In this document: one piece after another, positions 7,447-16,177 of the stretch
Numbering within the stretch: the stretch's first letter is position 1
How the letters are laid out: each line of letters opens with the position of its first letter
Assembly: GCF_014204915.1 (NCBI RefSeq)
Contig: NZ_JACHMH010000001.1
Coordinates: forward strand, 3,183,001 to 3,247,000
Length of the DNA: 64,000 nucleotides
Reading direction: 5' to 3'
From: Crossiella cryophila
GTDB taxonomy: Bacteria; Actinomycetota; Actinomycetes; Mycobacteriales; Pseudonocardiaceae
Position numbers and translations under genes: made by a program
Notes under the pieces: generated by a model
Databases searched by the model: none
The model's input: the letters and a program-made list of their open reading frames with translations, nothing else
What the model was told of the DNA's origin: nothing

Positions 7447-10148
7447 GCGAGCCGGACCGTCGCGATCTCCCAGCCCCGCAACACCAACTCCACCGCATCG
7501 TCCACCACGTCCAGCTTGCCGACCACGTTCCCGGCCAGGTCGGTCACCCGCGCGGTGGCCAGCCCCGGCCAGCGCAACACGGTGGGCACCGGCTCCTCGG
7601 CGTAGGCGACCAGGCGCACCTCCAGCTCGCCCTCCCGCTCCCGCACGCCGCTGACCACCGCACCTTCGACCGCCAGGCCCGTCGCGGCACCCAGGAGTCC
7701 GGGCTCCCCGGTGCCCGGCGCGCTGACCAGGGGCAGGGTGAACCGTTCGACCAGTTCCATCCGCTCGGCATCGGAGCGGGCGCCGACCGCGATGCCGAAC
7801 CGGGCCGTGCGCCAGCCGAGTTCCTGTGCGCCGGGGATGGGCGTGGTCGGCCCGGCCGGTTCGGCCCGCAGCGGGTGCAGGTTCCGGCTGATCGCGCCCA
7901 CCGAACGCAGCAGGGTCAGCGCCAGGTCGCCGCCGGTGATCTCGTACTCGGTGGCCTGCTCCAGCAACACGGTGGCCTGCCCGGCCGTGACGAACCCCGA
8001 GGCCGGGAAGGTGGGCAGCGGCGCCTCGCCGTTGCCGCCCTCATTGCTCAGCCCGCGGTCCACCACGCCGAACTGTCCCTCGGCCCGCGATCCGGCCACC
8101 TCGCCGACCGGCACATGCCAGCGCACCCGGTGGTCCCGGCTGCGGTTCTCGAACCGGATCTCCACCCGCACGAACGGCTCCCCGGCGCGCAGTCGCACCG
8201 CCATGGACACCTCGGTGGCGGCCGCTTTCCCTGCCCGAGCGGACCCGGCCGCGTCGTGTAGCCCGATCGGCCATTCATAAGTGCGGTAAACGGTGTACCC
8301 GCCGAGCAGAGGTCCCGGCGCGTCCGGGCAGACCAGGATCGCCACCGGCTCGTGCACGAGCGAATCCGCCACCGGCGGGCCGTAGTTGTAGCTGTCCCCG
8401 GCGTCGCCGCCGTCGCAGATCCGGCCGACCCCGTCGAGCACGCCGCCGTCCGCGCCGGTGATCCGCAGCGTGCCGTCATCGAGCACGGAGACCGAGACCA
8501 GTCCGTTGCTCAGCACACCGTCCACAAGGGACACCGGAGCGTCGACCGTGCCGCTGCCCTCGACCGCCCGGATCCCGGTCCAGCCCAGTGGTGGAACCGG
8601 TACCACGGCGAGGAGTTCCCGTCGCGGCTCGTCCACCACCCGCAGTTCCCACACCGGATGCTCCCCGGCCCGGCCCGCCAGTTCGGTGGCGAACCGTTCC
8701 ACGTCGTAGGCCGGATTTCCCAGTCTTCCCACCGAGAACTCCACCACGCCGTCGCCGATCACGGCCTGGCGCACCGCCCGGTCGTACATCACCTGGCCGA
8801 AGGTCCGCCGCCGCACCGCCTCCGCGATCGCCGCGGCCGGGAACTCCGCGGACACCAGCACCCGCGCGGGCCGGTCCACCTCCTGGGTGGGCACCCGCCG
8901 TCCGTCCGGCAGCTCGAACTCCACCGCAGCCCAGGATTCCGCGGCCACCGGCGTGCAACGCACCAGGTCCTGGCGGGGCCACGGACTCGGGTTCACCACC
9001 AGCACCGCGTCCCCCGGCACCCGGGCGGCGAGGGCGTCCACCACCCGGTCCCGCACCGCCGAACCCAGCTGCTCGGCCTCCGCGATCCGGCCCGCCACCT
9101 GCGCCGCGGTGCTGTCCGCACCGCAGCCGGTGACCGAATCGTGGCAGGAGGCGTCCACCAGCCGCTGCCAGGCCATCGCGGTGAACGGGTGGGCCGCGGC
9201 CGGGAACCACAGTGCGGCAAGGGGTTCGGCGTAACGCTGCACCATGCGTTCGGCCGCGGCCATGGCCTGCTTCACCGGCGCGCGCACCGAGAGCACCCCC
9301 GGCAGCAGGTTCGCCCTGGCATGACTGCGCAGTTCGCCTTGCACCTCAAGGAGTTCCGCGGACAGGTCCCGGTCGGCCAGTGCCTCGGTCAGGGTGGCCA
9401 GCCGCAGCGTGACCGGGGAGTCGGCGGCGCTGACCGCGCGCACCTGCTCGGTCAGCGAGGGCAGTGGCCCGCCGTGGTCCGCGCCGTACATGGCCAGCAC
9501 CTCATCCGCGCCGAACCACGAGGTCATCCGCTCGGCGAAGTCCTCGGCCCGGCCCTGGGTGGCCGCCCGATCGCTGAACAGCACCGCCGCGTTGCCGTAA
9601 CCGCCGGGCAGGTACTCGGTGCGCACTGCGGACCCGTCCGGGGCCACCCAGGCGAACCCATTGCGCTCCACAGTGGACGGAACCCCGCGCCACAGGCAGG
9701 CCTGGCGGAAACCGAAGCCGCGCAACACCTGTGGCAACTGGGCGGCGTGCCCGAACTGGTCCGGCAGGTAGGCCACCGGCATCGCGCCACCAAGCTCCGC
9801 CGACCGGGCCAGGCCGATCTCCAGGTTGCGCACCAGGTTCTCCCCGGAACACAGGAAGGAGTCCGCGAGCACCCGCCACGGCCCGACCGCGAGCTGACCG
9901 CGTGCCACCAGGTCCCGGACCTTCTCGAACGCCTCGGGCCGGATCTCCAGGTAGTCGTCCACCGCGGCGGTCTGGCCGTCCAGGGTGAAGCGCAGCTCCG
10001 GATCGGCCGCCAGCCTGGGCAGAACCTCATCGAGTAAGTCCACCAGCCGCAACCGGAATCGCTGGAACGGTTCGTACCACTCGCGATCCCAGTGCGTGTG
10101 CGGGACGACATGGACGAGGCGGCGGTGTGGCGTCGTAGGCACGGTCAC
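7407..10148 (-). CDS. Glycoside hydrolase family 38 alpha-mannosidase / mannosylglycerate hydrolase-like
   Basis: A 913-residue GH38 enzyme. The zinc-binding N-terminal signature HTHWDREW is at residues 17-24; the likely nucleophile is Asp130 in LPDQFGH, preceded by GPWRVLADSFLCSGENLVRNL-type sequence; MYGADHGGP and SCHDSVTG complete the active site. The rest is the usual beta-sandwich half. Length and motifs fit the bacterial MngB group and long actinobacterial alpha-mannosidases. No signal peptide is present, so it should act on mannosides after uptake, perhaps by the convergent ABC importer, whose last gene it overlaps by 40 bases. The start is a GTG preceded only by weak ribosome-binding sequence. 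Confidence 0.92.
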   Translation of the reverse strand: MTVPTTPHRRLVHVVPHTHWDREWYEPFQRFRLRLVDLLDEVLPRLAADPELRFTLDGQTAAVDDYLEIRPEAFEKVRDLVARGQLAVGPWRVLADSFLCSGENLVRNLEIGLARSAELGGAMPVAYLPDQFGHAAQLPQVLRGFGFRQACLWRGVPSTVERNGFAWVAPDGSAVRTEYLPGGYGNAAVLFSDRAATQGRAEDFAERMTSWFGADEVLAMYGADHGGPLPSLTEQVRAVSAADSPVTLRLATLTEALADRDLSAELLEVQGELRSHARANLLPGVLSVRAPVKQAMAAAERMVQRYAEPLAALWFPAAAHPFTAMAWQRLVDASCHDSVTGCGADSTAAQVAGRIAEAEQLGSAVRDRVVDALAARVPGDAVLVVNPSPWPRQDLVRCTPVAAESWAAVEFELPDGRRVPTQEVDRPARVLVSAEFPAAAIAEAVRRRTFGQVMYDRAVRQAVIGDGVVEFSVGRLGNPAYDVERFATELAGRAGEHPVWELRVVDEPRRELLAVVPVPPLGWTGIRAVEGSGTVDAPVSLVDGVLSNGLVSVSVLDDGTLRITGADGGVLDGVGRICDGGDAGDSYNYGPPVADSLVHEPVAILVCPDAPGPLLGGYTVYRTYEWPIGLHDAAGSARAGKAAATEVSMAVRLRAGEPFVRVEIRFENRSRDHRVRWHVPVGEVAGSRAEGQFGVVDRGLSNEGGNGEAPLPTFPASGFVTAGQATVLLEQATEYEITGGDLALTLLRSVGAISRNLHPLRAEPAGPTTPIPGAQELGWRTARFGIAVGARSDAERMELVERFTLPLVSAPGTGEPGLLGAATGLAVEGAVVSGVREREGELEVRLVAYAEEPVPTVLRWPGLATARVTDLAGNVVGKLDVVDDAVELVLRGWEIATVRLAQGLPQRVIMPPS

Positions 10149-10261
10149 ACGTTAGTGAGCCACGATGGTCATGTGTATACCGTTGGGAACTTTCCCGACC
10201 TTCGGCACGTTGCTCTGAACGGGTGACATTGTGCGGGCCCGGGAGCGGAGTAGGGTCGGAA

Positions 10262-10304
10262 ATCGTTGAGTTAACGATGTTCACAATACGGTGACGTATG
10301 TGAA
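10262..10304. promoter_or_regulatory. Inverted repeats in the P450 upstream region
   Basis: Two inverted repeats lie 30-70 bases before the P450 start. One is ATCGTT-GAGTT-AACGAT (10262-10278, perfect). The other pairs TTCACAATACG with CGTATGTGAA around a GTGA centre (10280-10304, one bulged base). A TAGGGT hexamer at 10249-10254 could be a -10 element just before them. Their position suggests operators for the P450 or for the divergent mannosidase gene; no cognate regulator is obvious. Confidence 0.4.
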
Positions 10305-10333
10305 TCCGGGACGGATTTGGGGAGAGCACCGGA

Positions 10334-11575
10334 ATGGTCAACGACACCGCCGCGGCGGCCGAGCCGCTGCCTGATCTGGCTATGTTCGATCAGAAGTACA
10401 TGCAGGATCCGTACCCGATCTACGCGAAGCTGCGGCAGCAGCTGCCCGTGCACAAGACCGCGCTGCCCAACCGCTCCTTCGACATGTGGGTGGTCACCCG
10501 CTACGAGGACGTGAAGGTGGCGCTGACCTCGCCCGCGGTCAGCAAGGACTCCACCCGGCTGCGCGAGCTGATCAGCCGGACCGCGCCGGAGGGTGCTCCG
10601 CAGTTCTCCGAGGCGCTGGCCGGGCACATGCTCAACAGCGACCCGCCACAGCACACCCGGCTGCGCAAGCTGGTCGCCAAGGCCTTCACCCCGCGCCGGG
10701 TGGAGCAGCTGCGGCCGCGGATCGAGCAGATCACCACCGAGCTGCTGGACCAGGTGGCCGCCGGGGGTGAGGTGGTCGATCTGATGGAGACGATGGCCTT
10801 CCCGCTGCCGGTCACCGTGATCTGCGAGCTGCTCGGCGTACCCGAGCAGGACCAGGCCGACTTCCGCCGCTGGTCCAACTCGTTGCTGGGCAACTCCAAC
10901 GACCCGCAGCAGCAGGCCAAGGACAGCCAGGACCTGGCCGCCTACCTGGTCCAGCTGATCGAGACCAAGCGGATCACGCCCACCGACGACCTGCTCTCCG
11001 ACCTGATCCAGGCCAGCGACGACAACGATTCGCTGAGCCAGGGCGAGCTGGTCGCGATGGCCTTCCTGTTGCTGGTGGCCGGGCACGAGACCACCGCGAA
11101 CCTGATCGGCAACGGGGTGCGCGCACTGCTCACCCACCCCGAGCAGCTCGCCGAGCTGAAGGCCAAGCCCGAGCGCATCCACAACGCGATCGAGGAAATG
11201 CTGCGCTACGACGGCCCGGTGATCACCGGCACCATCCGGATGACCACCGAACCGCTGACCCTTGGCGAGGTGACCGTGCCCGCCGACCAGTTGCTGCTGG
11301 TGGGTCTGGGCTCGGCCAACCGGGACAGCAACAAGTTCGAGAACGCCGACGAGCTGGACATCGACCGGGTGCTGGGCGGGCACTTCGGCTTCGGGCACGG
11401 CATCCACTACTGCGTGGGTGCGCCGCTGGCCCGGCTGGAGGCGGTCACCGCGATCGGCGGTCTGCTGGCCCGCTTCCCGGAGTTGTCGCTGGCGGTGCCG
11501 TCGGCGGAACTGAACTACCGCAGCAGTGTGCTGATCCGCTCGCTGGTCGAGCTGCCGGTGCGACCGAACGGCTGA
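10334..11575 (+). CDS. Cytochrome P450, CYP107-like
   Basis: A 413-residue soluble bacterial P450. The oxygen-binding I-helix is seen as AGHETTAN near residue 249, the K-helix ExxR as EMLR near 287, and the heme loop as FGHGIHYCVGAPLARLE with the thiolate cysteine at residue 360. The N-terminal MQDPYPIYAKLRQQLPVH block is typical of CYP107 and related class I enzymes, which take electrons from separate ferredoxins. No ferredoxin gene is adjacent. GGGGAGAG lies about 8 bases before the ATG. The substrate cannot be predicted; the gene stands alone between divergent and convergent sugar hydrolases, so this is not a recognisable biosynthetic cluster. Confidence 0.93.
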   Translation: MVNDTAAAAEPLPDLAMFDQKYMQDPYPIYAKLRQQLPVHKTALPNRSFDMWVVTRYEDVKVALTSPAVSKDSTRLRELISRTAPEGAPQFSEALAGHMLNSDPPQHTRLRKLVAKAFTPRRVEQLRPRIEQITTELLDQVAAGGEVVDLMETMAFPLPVTVICELLGVPEQDQADFRRWSNSLLGNSNDPQQQAKDSQDLAAYLVQLIETKRITPTDDLLSDLIQASDDNDSLSQGELVAMAFLLLVAGHETTANLIGNGVRALLTHPEQLAELKAKPERIHNAIEEMLRYDGPVITGTIRMTTEPLTLGEVTVPADQLLLVGLGSANRDSNKFENADELDIDRVLGGHFGFGHGIHYCVGAPLARLEAVTAIGGLLARFPELSLAVPSAELNYRSSVLIRSLVELPVRPNG

Positions 11576-11595
11576 ACCGCCAACCCACCACGGAA

Positions 11596-11627
11596 GACGG
11601 TGGCGTGTCCCAGGACGCGCCACCGTC
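11596..11627. terminator. Bidirectional hairpin between convergent P450 and GH97 genes
   Basis: Arms GACGGTGGCG (11596-11605) and CGCCACCGTC (11618-11627) pair perfectly, and the inner GTCC/GGAC extends the stem to about 14 base pairs. It sits in the 64-base gap between two converging stop codons. There is no long T-run, as is common in actinomycetes. Confidence 0.75.
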
Positions 11628-11639
11628 CCATGTAGACAC

Positions 11640-14282
11640 TCAGCAGGTCAGCCTGGCCTCGGCCCAGTCGGCGTGGTCGAAGTTCCGGCCGTCACCACCG
11701 TCGCTGACCCGCAGCGTCAACGTGCGTGCCCCGGTCAGGTCCACTGACAGCGGGGTCGCGGCCTGCCCGGTCCGCAGCACCCCGGTCTCCTGTCGCAGCA
11801 GGCCATCGGTGAGCACGTGGAAGGCAGCGCTGCCCGGTGACGTGGTCTCGTCGTCCAGTCCGGCCAGGGCGGTGAACCGGGTGCACCGGCCGCCCAGGTG
11901 CACCGAGACCTCGCTCGGCGCGTGCGCGCCAAGCCCCTTGGCATAGCTGATCCCGTTGATCCGCAACGGGTTCCCGTCGCCACCGGCGGAGTCGTTGTTG
12001 GAGCGGTCCCGCTCCACCGGGCCCCAGCCGTTGCTCTCCGCGGTGAACGGCAGTTCACTCACCCACGGTTGCCCGGTCAGTGCCACCGCGGCCTTGACCG
12101 CCTGTCCGACGTGCATCCGCTGCCGTCCCGGCGGCAACGCCGGATCGGTGAACTCGGCGAACACCGGCAGCTCCACCGGCCCGAACTTCGCTTCCGCGCC
12201 AACGGTCACCCGCCACCGGCCACGCAACTGCCCGCCCTGGCCCAGCCGGGCCGCGGTCACCGCCGGTCCGCTCACCGTGAAGCCCGCGGGTGCACTGGCC
12301 CGCAGCTCGACCTCGCGCAGTGTCCTCGCACTGTCCACAGTGAACTCGGCGGTGACCTCGAAACTGTTGCCCGCCAACACATCACCGGCGTCAGTCGGCG
12401 TGATCGTCAGCCGGGTCAGCGGTGGCTGCGGCACCGGCTGGTGGCAGGTGGTGCGACCGGCGGTGGCCGGACAGGCGATGGCGGCGAACCCGCCGTTGCG
12501 CGGCACGTCCACCGACAACCGGTCCCGGGACGAGCGCACCGCGCTGTCCACCAGCACATCGCCGCGGCCGCCCGGCGCGTCCCGGACCACCTCGACCAGC
12601 CAGCGGCCCGGCCCCAGCACGTCCAGGCCCGCGGTCAGCGTGGCCGGGTCGCCGGTGGCGATGCCGCCGAAGAACCAGCGATCGCCACTGCGCCGGGCCA
12701 GCACCGCGTCCTGACCCGGGTAGCCACTGCGGAACCTGGTCTCCTCCCACACCGTCGGCACCTGGTCCAGGAACCGCAGTGCGCGCGGGAAACGCTGGTA
12801 CGCCTCGGGTTTGTCCGCGAAGTGCTGCCAGCCCGACTCGAACACCACCGGCAGCGCGATCTCGTGCGCGATGGTCGAGGTCCGCGGGCCCACCTCCAGG
12901 GACACCGGGGTGAAGTCCATCGAGCCGACCACGTTGCGCGCGAACGGGTGCACCGGGTTGTCGGTGGGCTGGGGCAGCTGTTCCGCGCCGTGCACGGCCT
13001 CCATGGTCATCACATGCGGCCAAGTGCGGGCCAGGCCGTGCGGGATGGTCGAACCGTGGAAGTTGACCATCAGCCGGTGCCGGGCGGTGTCCGCCAGGGC
13101 CTGGTCGTACCACTGGTAGCGGGACTGCGAGTCCGACTCCATGAAGTCGATCTTGACGCCCTTGACGCCCCAGCCGGTCACCTTGGCGAACTCGGTGTCC
13201 CGTTCCTGCTGGGTGTCCAGGCGCTGCCAGTGGTACCAGAGCAGGATGTCCACGTTGCGGGCGCGGGCGTAGCGGGTCAGCTCCGGCACCCACTGCGGGC
13301 TCCAGCCCTCGTCGACCAGCACGTACGGCCAGCCGTTGCGCGCGGCGAAGTCCACGTACTCCTTCTGCCGGGCGAAGTTCGACGGACTGGAGTGCTCACT
13401 CAGCCAGGACCAGGCCACCTTGCCCGGTTTGATCCAGGAGGTGTCACTGAACCGCGCCGGGTCCGCCAGGTCGTCCACCAGCGTGGACTCGGTCACCTTG
13501 CCCAGGTCACCGATGATCGCGGTCCGCCACGGGGTCGGCGTGCCCGCGCCCAGCCGCACCCGCTGATCGGCCAGCTCCACCGCGTAGGTGCCGGATCCGG
13601 CCGCGTGCGCCAACCGGCTGCCCGCGTACCGCCCGTCCACCCCGGCCTCGGTCAGCAGCACGTAGTCCGCGCCCACCTGGAACAGCGAGGGGTTGCCGAA
13701 GATCCCGGCAGGCGCGCCGCCCGCCGTGGTGCGCTGCCGGCGGTTCTCGTGCTGCGGGTTGTAGGGCATCAGCCAGGCAGGGGAGTCCGCGGGCAGGGTG
13801 AACGCGGATGCCTCGCCGAGCACGATCTCCTCGCCCGGCAACACATACCGGTAGGCCACGCCGTCCTCGGCCACCCGCAACACCAGGTCGACCGCCGCAT
13901 CCCCGTTGCCACGCAAGGAGAACCGGGTCTCGGTCAGCCGCGCCACCCGGTCCAGCCGCTTGCCGGTGGTCATCCGATACCGTTCGGTCACCGCTCGCTG
14001 GGACTGGCTGACCAGCCGCAACCCGCGGGTCAGGTCCACCCGTTCGGTGCGCAGTCCCAGCGGCGAGGGCAGGATCAGCTCCCGGCCATCCCGCTGCACC
14101 GACAGCGACACCGAGCCGTCCGCCGCGCCGAAGTCCACCTTCGCGGTGATCCCCGCGTCCGGCCCGCGCACCGCGACACTGCCGCCCCGCCCGTCCGCGA
14201 GGGCCGGGACCCCCGCTCCGGCGGCGACCCCCGCCACCACCGTGACTACCGCGACCAACCGACCGGACCATCGTCTCTTCAA
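11640..14282 (-). CDS. Secreted glycoside hydrolase family 97 with NEW3 and NPCBM domains
   Basis: An 880-residue exported enzyme. The signal peptide covers the first 30 or so residues (VAVVTVVAGVAAGAGVPALA). A GH97 N-terminal beta-sandwich leads into the catalytic barrel, with KVAWSWLSEHSSP, YVLVDEGWS, VKGVKIDFMESDSQ, LMVNFHGSTIP and MTMEAVHGAEQ. GH97 contains inverting alpha-glucosidases and retaining alpha-galactosidases; the aspartate in KIDFMESD favours the retaining type, but this needs alignment. A NEW3-type Ig domain follows (LTRLTITPTDAGDVLAG), then a C-terminal NPCBM carbohydrate-binding domain (KGLGAHAPSEVSVHLGGRC). The TTG start has GGGAG six bases upstream. A variant of the GTCCACAGTGGAC motif lies at 12333. 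Confidence 0.92.
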   Translation of the reverse strand: MKRRWSGRLVAVVTVVAGVAAGAGVPALADGRGGSVAVRGPDAGITAKVDFGAADGSVSLSVQRDGRELILPSPLGLRTERVDLTRGLRLVSQSQRAVTERYRMTTGKRLDRVARLTETRFSLRGNGDAAVDLVLRVAEDGVAYRYVLPGEEIVLGEASAFTLPADSPAWLMPYNPQHENRRQRTTAGGAPAGIFGNPSLFQVGADYVLLTEAGVDGRYAGSRLAHAAGSGTYAVELADQRVRLGAGTPTPWRTAIIGDLGKVTESTLVDDLADPARFSDTSWIKPGKVAWSWLSEHSSPSNFARQKEYVDFAARNGWPYVLVDEGWSPQWVPELTRYARARNVDILLWYHWQRLDTQQERDTEFAKVTGWGVKGVKIDFMESDSQSRYQWYDQALADTARHRLMVNFHGSTIPHGLARTWPHVMTMEAVHGAEQLPQPTDNPVHPFARNVVGSMDFTPVSLEVGPRTSTIAHEIALPVVFESGWQHFADKPEAYQRFPRALRFLDQVPTVWEETRFRSGYPGQDAVLARRSGDRWFFGGIATGDPATLTAGLDVLGPGRWLVEVVRDAPGGRGDVLVDSAVRSSRDRLSVDVPRNGGFAAIACPATAGRTTCHQPVPQPPLTRLTITPTDAGDVLAGNSFEVTAEFTVDSARTLREVELRASAPAGFTVSGPAVTAARLGQGGQLRGRWRVTVGAEAKFGPVELPVFAEFTDPALPPGRQRMHVGQAVKAAVALTGQPWVSELPFTAESNGWGPVERDRSNNDSAGGDGNPLRINGISYAKGLGAHAPSEVSVHLGGRCTRFTALAGLDDETTSPGSAAFHVLTDGLLRQETGVLRTGQAATPLSVDLTGARTLTLRVSDGGDGRNFDHADWAEARLTC

Positions 14283-14338
14283 CGGTTCTCCCAGCTAGAC
14301 GGCTCCGATCCACCCTGCCAGCTATCCAGATCGCCGTG

Positions 14339-14370
14339 TTGGCCGTTGTTGGACACCGGTTTGGCCGTTC
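14339..14370 (+). promoter_or_regulatory. Paired direct repeats upstream of the first membrane paralogue
   Basis: TTGGCCGTTG (14339-14348) and TTGGCCGTTC (14361-14370) are direct repeats 22 bases apart, about two helical turns, ending 38 bases before the GTG start. The same pair with the same spacing recurs before the second paralogue at 15260-15291. This fits a tandem activator or repressor site, or retained duplicated promoter DNA. Confidence 0.55.
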
Positions 14371-14408
14371 CGGGCGCGGGATTTGACCGGATTTGGTAAA
14401 CCCATGCC

Positions 14409-15224
14409 GTGATCCCCGCGACGCCGCCCGGCCCGTCCCTGCCGGCCGCCGAGGCCGAGCTGCGCCTGCGCTGGCTGCGCGCCCAGCCCCTGCTCCAGCT
14501 CGCCTTCGTGATCATCCCGGGCTTCGCCGCGGCCCTGGTGCTGACACTGATGATCTTCGGACTGACCGTGTCCGCGCACGGCCTGGTGCCGCTGCTGTTC
14601 CTGTGCGGCGGCCCGCTGCTCATCCTCGGCGCCTCGCTGACCCGCAAACCGGAGTGGTGGCTGAACCCGGGCGCCTGGGCCCGCCGCGCCGTCGGGATCA
14701 CCGCGCTGGTCTGCTTCGCGCTGCTGCCCGCGACCGGCTACTGGTCGCCGATCCAGCGATGGGTGTGGCCGCTGGTGGCGACCCTGTGCCTGCTGCTGCC
14801 CACCCTGGCCGGCCTGCTCGCGGGCCGGGCCCGCCGCGCCTTCGGCACGCCGCCGTCCCCCGACCTCGGCGAGACCGGGTTCGTGCTGCACTTCGACCTG
14901 GACGGGATGTCCGGCCGGATCTGGCTGGAGCTGACCGAACTGCGCTGGCACCTGGCAGGCACCGGCGTCCAGGTCTCGCTGCCCCTCCAGCAGATCCAGC
15001 AGGTCTCGGTGGCCGACCCCAACCACGAGACCAGGTCCGTGCGCGGCGCGCTGAGCAGGCCGGACGGCAGCGACGGCGCGGACCTGCCGCCCGTCCCGCT
15101 GCTGGCGGTGACCAGCCGCCAGGGCCTGGTCCTGTTCCCGGTCAACCACCCGGAAGTGGTGGCCGAGACCCTGCGCCGCCGAATGTCCGCCCGCGTCCAG
15201 CTCACCCACACCCCCGGCACCTGA
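14409..15224 (+). CDS. Membrane protein with C-terminal PH-like domain, tandem paralogue 1
   Basis: A 271-residue protein of unknown function. Four hydrophobic segments lie in the first 145 residues (LAFVIIPGFAAALVLTLMIF; LVPLLFLCGGPLLILGA; ITALVCFALLPATGYW; PLVATLCLLLPTLAGLLAG), followed by a soluble domain of about 120 residues resembling bacterial PH/GRAM-like domains (VWLELTEL-type strands, QQIQQVSV, then a C-terminal helix VVAETLRRRM). It is closely related over its whole length to the next gene, so they arose by tandem duplication. No clear ribosome-binding site precedes the GTG, so a leaderless or very short leader is possible. Confidence 0.8.
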   Translation: MIPATPPGPSLPAAEAELRLRWLRAQPLLQLAFVIIPGFAAALVLTLMIFGLTVSAHGLVPLLFLCGGPLLILGASLTRKPEWWLNPGAWARRAVGITALVCFALLPATGYWSPIQRWVWPLVATLCLLLPTLAGLLAGRARRAFGTPPSPDLGETGFVLHFDLDGMSGRIWLELTELRWHLAGTGVQVSLPLQQIQQVSVADPNHETRSVRGALSRPDGSDGADLPPVPLLAVTSRQGLVLFPVNHPEVVAETLRRRMSARVQLTHTPGT

Positions 15225-15259
15225 ACGTCCACAGTAGACACCCAAGATCATCCCGAGTG

Positions 15260-15291
15260 TTGGCCGTTGTCGTACCCCAAGTTGGCCGTTC
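15260..15291 (+). promoter_or_regulatory. Paired direct repeats upstream of the second membrane paralogue
   Basis: TTGGCCGTTG (15260-15269) and TTGGCCGTTC (15282-15291), 22 bases apart, copy the arrangement before the first paralogue. The bases between and around them have diverged more than the repeats. Downstream, GGGTTT-GAT-AAACCC (about 15312-15326) is a small palindrome that is only partly kept in the first copy. Confidence 0.55.
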
Positions 15292-15329
15292 CGGACGCGT
15301 CGATCGGCCGGGTTTGATAAACCCTTGCC

Positions 15330-16151
15330 GTGATCTCCACCAAGCCGCCCGGCCCGTCCATCGAGGCCAGCGAGGCCGAGCTGCGCCTGCGCTGGCTGCG
15401 CGCCCACCCCCTGCTGGTCCTCGGCTACGTGATCATCCCGGGTTTCGCCGCCGCCCTGGTGGTGACGCTGGTGATCTTCGGGTTCAGCGTCCGGATCGAC
15501 TCCGCGGTCGGCCTGGTGATCATCACCGGCGGTCCGCTGTGCGGTTACGTCTGGGGCCTGACCCGCAAACCGGAGTGGTGGCTCACCCCGACCGCCTGGG
15601 CCCGCCGCGCGTTCTGGCTGACCGCGCTGGTCTGCTTCGCCATGCTGCCCGCCACCGTTTACTGGTCGCCGATCCAGTGGTGGGTGTGGCCGCTGGTGCT
15701 GACCCTGTGCGTGCTGCTGCCCACCCTGTCCGGGGTGCTCGCCGGTCGCGCCCGCCGGAGTTTCCTGCGCCCGTTCTCCCCGGATCTCGGTGAATGCGGA
15801 TTCGTGCTTTTCGCCGAACTCAACGGGATCGCGGGCGAGGTCCGCCTCGAACTGACCGAACTGCGCTGGAAGCAGGGCGGTTCCGGTGAGGAGGTGTCCT
15901 TGCTGCTCAAGCAGATCGAGCAGGTCACCGTCGGCGCGGTCACCCAGGACACCAAGCCCTCCCGGCGCGCGCTGGGCAAGCCGGACGGCAACGGGGGAGC
16001 CGCGCTGCCACCGGGCCGGGTGATGGCGGTGCAAGGGCGCAAGGGCACGATCCTGTTCCCGCTCAAGGATCCCGAGGCGTTCGCGGCGATCCTGGAACGG
16101 CGGATGGCGGCCCGGCCGCAACTGATCAAGAACGCTCGCGTCACCACGTGA
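15330..16151 (+). CDS. Membrane protein with C-terminal PH-like domain, tandem paralogue 2
   Basis: A 273-residue paralogue of the preceding gene, with the same opening (the PPGPS and EASEAELRLRWLRAHPLL block), the same TRKPEWWL and YWSPIQWWVWPL segments between helices, and the same soluble C-terminal domain (LRWKQGGSGEEVSLLLKQIE). Four membrane segments are predicted. Divergence is greatest in the C-terminal domain. The GTG start matches that of paralogue 1. Function is unknown; the pair does not obviously belong with the biotin genes that follow. Confidence 0.8.
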   Translation: MISTKPPGPSIEASEAELRLRWLRAHPLLVLGYVIIPGFAAALVVTLVIFGFSVRIDSAVGLVIITGGPLCGYVWGLTRKPEWWLTPTAWARRAFWLTALVCFAMLPATVYWSPIQWWVWPLVLTLCVLLPTLSGVLAGRARRSFLRPFSPDLGECGFVLFAELNGIAGEVRLELTELRWKQGGSGEEVSLLLKQIEQVTVGAVTQDTKPSRRALGKPDGNGGAALPPGRVMAVQGRKGTILFPLKDPEAFAAILERRMAARPQLIKNARVTT

Positions 16152-16165
16152 GCGGACACCGCGGT

Positions 16166-16171
16166 TAGGGT
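16166..16171 (+). promoter_or_regulatory. Candidate -10 element of bioA, leaderless geometry
   Basis: TAGGGT is followed by six bases and then the GTG of bioA. This is the spacing at which transcription would start on the first base of the start codon. No Shine-Dalgarno sequence precedes the GTG, which supports a leaderless message. The -35 element is not clear. Confidence 0.5.
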
Positions 16172-16177
16172 GCGCTG

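Noticed and set aside
10334-14282. Secondary-metabolite cluster around the cytochrome P450 or, separately, the glycosyltransferase at 33674
   Set aside because: No polyketide, peptide or terpene synthase and no sugar-nucleotide genes; neighbours are ordinary hydrolases and reductases.
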